This document shows, one piece after another, positions 60,706 through 64,000 of a stretch of 64,000 bases of DNA. The position numbers and the translations under genes were made by a program. The stretch lies in the NCBI GenBank assembly GCA_020186115.1, contig WSYJ01000178.1, forward strand, positions 1,116,001 through 1,180,000, written 5' to 3'. The notes under the pieces are model-generated. The model was given only the letters and a program-made list of their open reading frames with translations, was not told where the DNA came from and searched no databases. The stretch comes from Histomonas meleagridis. Lineage: Eukaryota; Parabasalia; Tritrichomonadida; Dientamoebidae. Within the stretch, counting starts at the first letter, position 1. Each line of letters starts with the position of its first letter.

Positions 60706-61482
60706 ATGCCACGTTGCCAACGTAAGCACTTAAAGCGCCTTGCAGCCCCACACCACTGGATGCTTGCAAAAACAGCCGGTAAGTTTGCAACAAGTCCATC
60801 ATCTGGTCCACATAAACTTAGGGAATGTCTTCCAATCACAATTTTCCTTCGTAACCGTCTTAAGTATGCTCTTAACGCTCGTGAAGTTACAGCAATTGTT
60901 GCTCGTAGACTTGTTAAGGTTGATGGAAAAGTTCGTACTGATCCACGTTTCCCAGCAGGTCTCATGGATGTTATTGAACTCGGAAAGTCTAATGAACAAT
61001 TCCGTCTCCTCTACGACGCCAAGGGACGTTTTGTTGCCCACAAGATCGAACCAAAAGAAGCCGAATTCAAGCTTCTCCGTATCAACAAATATTTCATTGG
61101 TGAACGTGGAGTTCCACATCTCGTTGCTCATGATGGCCATACCCTCCGTTATGTTGATCCATCAATCCGTATGAATGATACAGTTAAGTATAATCTTAAG
61201 ACACATGAAGTTGATAACTTCATCAAGTTCGAGAAAGGTAATGTTGCTATGGTCACATCCGGTGGTAACGTTGGTCGTGTTGGTGTCATCCAATCCATCG
61301 AACCACAAATGGTCGGATTCTCAATTGTTCACATCAAAGATGCATCCGGCGCTGAATTCGCTACACGTATTCCAAACGTTTTCGTTATTGGCCAAGGTGA
61401 AAACCCACTCATCAGCCTTCCACGTCGTGCTGGTGTTCGTCCATCAATTCTTGAAGGTATCGATATTGAAACACAAGAATAA
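60706..61482 (+). CDS. RPS4: 40S ribosomal protein eS4 (S4)
   Basis: 258 residues from ATG 60706. KHLKRLAAPHHWMLAKTAGKFA (family: KHLKRxxAPxxWMLDKLxGxxAP), RECLPITIFLRNRLKYALN, S4 RNA-binding domain with VDGKVRTDPRFPAGLMDVI, then the RLLYDAKGRFVAHKIEPKEA and KYNLKTHEVDNFIKFEKGNVAMVTSGGNVGRVGVI (KOW) parts. It binds 18S rRNA in the small-subunit body. Codon use is of the highly expressed type. The start MPRCQRKHL differs slightly from the usual MARGPKKHL. Confidence 0.97.
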   Translation: MPRCQRKHLKRLAAPHHWMLAKTAGKFATSPSSGPHKLRECLPITIFLRNRLKYALNAREVTAIVARRLVKVDGKVRTDPRFPAGLMDVIELGKSNEQFRLLYDAKGRFVAHKIEPKEAEFKLLRINKYFIGERGVPHLVAHDGHTLRYVDPSIRMNDTVKYNLKTHEVDNFIKFEKGNVAMVTSGGNVGRVGVIQSIEPQMVGFSIVHIKDASGAEFATRIPNVFVIGQGENPLISLPRRAGVRPSILEGIDIETQE

Positions 61483-61916
61483 GCAAAATTAACTAAATAA
61501 TTATTTTTAACTTGCTTTAAAATATAAAATGAATTTGATGAACATTCTTAGCTTAAATAAATTTTTCACAGATGCAATTTTGACATCATTGCAAGAAAAT
61601 CAAATTCAAATTAATCCCAAAATTGAATGATTTTTGAGAATTTTCGTACAGTACACATTATAAAAACTCTTTAGAAAGTTGGAAATTTGTTTTGTTTAAA
61701 TTGCAATAATGCGCGTTGAATATACAGATTCCAATCCAAATGGGCTTGACCGTTTTTATGAAAAAGTGGTGGAAACTCAAAATAAAACAAAAATACTTTC
61801 ATTGATAAACAATATTTATTAATATTTATAAATGCATTTAGATATATAATTTTATATTGAAATATTATTTTTAAAATTTGAAGAGAGAATAAAAAAATTA
61901 GAAAAAGTGTTTATTT
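61483..61916. other. AT-rich intergenic
   Basis: 434 nt without gene; 3' region of eS4. Confidence 0.4.
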
Positions 61917-62330
61917 ATGAATCCAAATACTTTCCTTCTTGCTCCGGGAAAATTACTTTGAAAATCGTTCTTCTGATATTATGTTTAATCCCTCTATCTT
62001 TTCCTTAATTTGATTTTCGTTTATGCCTACGTTCAAAAATACATATCTATTGTTAGTAAAGATTGTAACAATCTCAAATGCCCTTAAATATTTATATATA
62101 TTGTGTGCATGCGAATTTTTTTGGAATGGTGAAGTAATGCTTTGAAACACCAAAAGTGACTAATTTGAAGAAAATTCAAAGTAATATGATCCTCCAATAA
62201 TGCGGTTTACGATGTAACACTATTCAATCTCGAACTCTTCCCTTCTCTACAATTAACAAGATAATATCTAATGAAAAAACAGTGTTTTTCATTTTGGGCA
62301 AAAACCTAACAAAATGGACAGAGTGTACAA
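61917..62330 (-). pseudogene. Possible decayed gene of unknown family
   Basis: On the minus strand a protein-like sequence can be read with single lesions: ATG near 62303 (MKNTVFSLDIILLIVEKG), then in another frame CYIVNRIIGGSYYFEFSSN, a TAG, and VFQSITSPFQKNSHAHNIYKYLRAFEIVTIF ... NENQIKEKIEGLNIISEERF. After a frame change it continues IFPEQEGKYLDS. I do not recognise it. The alternation of good coding stretches with isolated stops points to a recent pseudogene, or to introns. Confidence 0.35.
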
Positions 62331-62531
62331 CGTTCTGATTAAATAATCACTTAACCGCAAAATTAATGTCGATCGATCTATCCACGATGAAAAACGCGAG
62401 AGAAACCCCGACGAAAATAAAATCATTTCCAAATGAACATTTTATTATAAATTTGTTTTTGAAGATCATTTGACCAGACAAATTCGAACAAAGCCATTCA
62501 ATTAATGATATAAACCGTTTTTTATTTACCA
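62331..62531. promoter_or_regulatory. alpha-COP promoter region
   Basis: AACCGTTTTTTATTTACC at 62514-62531 lies directly before the ATG and carries the promoter word in reverse orientation. Confidence 0.45.
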
Positions 62532-64000
62532 ATGTTTGTGAAATTAGAACTCGAGACAGAGCGCGTCAAAGGGCTCTGTTTCCACCAAAGCAGGCCGTGG
62601 CTCCTTGTCTCTTTTCACAACGGCGAAATCGTCATCTATGACTACGAAGTTGGCGTTCCCCTTCAGAAGTACAACGAAACAGATCAGTCGGTTCGTTCTG
62701 TTGATTTCCATCCGACGCTTCCACTATTTTGCGCTGGTGGCGACGACAATTGTGTTCGCGTATTTGATTATGAAAAACAAAGATGTATTTGTACATTTAC
62801 TGATCATCTTGATTATGTTCGAACGGTCCAATTCCACCCAACTCGTCCTTATATCGTTAGTGCTTCCGATGATCAAACAATTCGTATATGGAATTTCGAA
62901 ACGAGATCTTCAGTATCTGTCATTTCTGGACATAACCATTACGTGATGTCGGCATTCTTCCATCCAACTCAGCCATTGATTATTTCGGCTTCGTTAGATG
63001 ACACAGTTCGTGTTTGGGATATTTCCGCAATATTTAACAGCGGTCAAATCGGTGGACTTTTCTCACTTACAGACGCGGTCCTTAAGTTCCAACAAGAGGA
63101 ACATGTCTACGGCGTTAATTGGGCACAATGGCATCCATCTCGTCCATTAGCTATTTCATGTTCCGATGATCAAACAGTCAAAGTATGGAAGCTATCAGAT
63201 ACCGAGTTCTCAGTTATTGCGACGCTTCGTTCTCATCATACATCAAACGTATCTTGCGCTATCTATCACCCAACCGTCGATGTCATAATTTCGTGTTCAG
63301 AGGACAAAACCGTCCATTTGTGGGACGCAAAACGGTTTCTGCATTTAGCTAAGTATCGGCGAAATGACGATCGGTTTTGGATGTTGGCCACGCACCCGAC
63401 GCAGCCATTGTTTGCTGCGGGACATGACACCGGCTTCATAGTGTTCCGTATGATGCGTCAGCGTCCTACATTTGATGTATATGCAGATAACATATTCTAT
63501 TATAAAGAAAACGCAATCAGAAAGTATAGCTACCGAAACCAAAGCGATGGCATTGTGGGTATTACTCGTCCTTGTCCTACCGGAAATCGTTCAACGCCAT
63601 TAGATCCTCCACCGTTAAGATTCAGTTATTCTTCTGTCCAAAACAAATTACTCGTCGGCCATCAAAACAAGTTCGAGTTACATAACTTAGAAAACTCTAA
63701 TGGAAATAGTGAGCAAAATGTAATTAATGGCCATGACCCAATATGGATATCAAGAAGTCAATTTGCTTATTTGGGAGACAGTGATAGTCAATTACTTGTC
63801 AAAGAACTTAATGGCTCATCGACTACTAAGATCCCAATTCCTCAAACCAAAAAGATATTTTCCGCAACTAATCGAAATATCTTTTTAGTATCGAATGAAA
63901 CGGTGTATTTGTTTGATACAATGCGACGAAACATTGTTGCGACACGATCCATTCCAGACATTCGATTCATTTATTTATCGAATGACAAAAAACTTGTTTC
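62532..64000 (+). CDS. COPA: Coatomer alpha subunit (alpha-COP), N-terminal part; 3' end outside window
   Basis: ATG 62532; the frame stays open to the window end (489 residues so far). It begins MFVKLELETERVKGLCFH; animal alpha-COP begins MLTKFETKSARVKGLSFH. WD repeats follow closely: VRSVDFHPTLPLFCAGGDD, VRTVQFHPTRPYIVSASDDQTIRIW, VMSAFFHPTQPLIISASLDDTVRVWD, VNWAQWHPSRPLAISCSDDQTVKVW, VSCAIYHPTVDVIISCSEDKTVHLWD and FWMLATHPTQPLFAAGHDTGFIVF. The spacing and the H-P-T/S-x-P-L signature in each repeat are specific to COPI alpha. It forms the COPI coat and its first propeller binds dilysine retrieval signals of Golgi-to-ER cargo. Only the first propeller and part of the second are inside the window. 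Confidence 0.96.
   Translation, partial: MFVKLELETERVKGLCFHQSRPWLLVSFHNGEIVIYDYEVGVPLQKYNETDQSVRSVDFHPTLPLFCAGGDDNCVRVFDYEKQRCICTFTDHLDYVRTVQFHPTRPYIVSASDDQTIRIWNFETRSSVSVISGHNHYVMSAFFHPTQPLIISASLDDTVRVWDISAIFNSGQIGGLFSLTDAVLKFQQEEHVYGVNWAQWHPSRPLAISCSDDQTVKVWKLSDTEFSVIATLRSHHTSNVSCAIYHPTVDVIISCSEDKTVHLWDAKRFLHLAKYRRNDDRFWMLATHPTQPLFAAGHDTGFIVFRMMRQRPTFDVYADNIFYYKENAIRKYSYRNQSDGIVGITRPCPTGNRSTPLDPPPLRFSYSSVQNKLLVGHQNKFELHNLENSNGNSEQNVINGHDPIWISRSQFAYLGDSDSQLLVKELNGSSTTKIPIPQTKKIFSATNRNIFLVSNETVYLFDTMRRNIVATRSIPDIRFIYLSNDKKLV

Noticed and set aside
60740..61492. Alternate frames over the eS4 gene
   Set aside because: Same reason: biased codons keep other frames open; eS4 is certain.
62605..62946. 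+ strand frame starting in the alpha-COP region
   Set aside because: Out of frame with the WD40 coding frame, which is continuous from 62532 to the window end.
1..64000. tRNA, rRNA or snRNA genes
   Set aside because: I looked for cloverleaf-type B boxes (GGTTCAA-like) and rRNA-like GC-rich blocks and found none I could support by eye.

Overview
This window reads as nuclear DNA of a parabasalid protist, most likely a trichomonad such as Tritrichomonas or Trichomonas. The DNA is very AT-rich and the genes are mostly uninterrupted and closely spaced. Several genes encode BspA-type leucine-rich surface proteins, ankyrin arrays are abundant, and a succinyl-CoA ligase alpha subunit starts with a short MLASPVRN leader of the hydrogenosomal type. 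Several genes encode flagellar parts. The genus is an inference; the class-level assignment is well supported.

Layout. 1-3.6 kb: the 3' part of a UBR-type E3 ligase and a BspA-like gene. 5.3-13.4 kb: a dense housekeeping block with a HAS1 helicase, a CK1 kinase, an atypical Rho GTPase, a La-motif protein, an unassigned helical protein, a UMP-CMP/adenylate kinase, a TIPIN/Swi3 protein and a COMM-domain protein. 14-15.6 kb: a broken BspA gene. 16-21.6 kb: ribosomal protein uS7, a pseudokinase fused to a GBP-like membrane GTPase, and a STRAD/OSR1-like pseudokinase. 22-24.5 kb: a decayed ankyrin array abutted by a dead pogo/Tigger-type transposase. 24.8-28.5 kb: a MORN protein and CFAP58. 28.6-29.8 kb: a BspA relic. 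30.3-34.2 kb: a SAPS-like/WD40 fusion followed directly by a 15-copy alternating minisatellite. 34.5-37.8 kb: an armadillo-like protein and a secreted BspA protein. 38 kb: an AGC-kinase tail relic. 39-41.4 kb: SERINC and an SERBP1/Stm1-like protein. 42-45.8 kb: a giant BspA membrane protein with a fresh internal duplication. 46.1 kb: a Rab relic. 48.1-51.7 kb: CAND1. 52.8-55.3 kb: a CFAP53-like protein and succinyl-CoA ligase alpha. 55.3-59.4 kb: AT repeats and ankyrin relics. 59.8-64 kb: EB1, ribosomal protein eS4 and the 5' part of alpha-COP.

Two gene classes alternate. Single-copy core genes serve ubiquitin control (UBR, CAND1, COMMD), ribosomes (HAS1, uS7, eS4, SERBP1), trafficking (alpha-COP, SERINC), the flagellum and cytoskeleton (CFAP58, CFAP53, EB1, MORN), and signalling (CK1, Rho, pseudokinases). 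Expanding and decaying families (BspA, ankyrin, transposon, Rab and AGC scraps) fill the space between them.

Many core genes carry an A/GCGGTT (Myb-like) motif within about 120 bases of the ATG, often with an AAAAGTG box. I propose this as the local promoter signature. The most unusual items are the ankyrin arrays, in which every repeat is separated by a conserved AT-rich spacer of about 48 nt that changes the reading frame, the pseudokinase-GTPase fusion, and a Rho protein with several catalytic positions changed.
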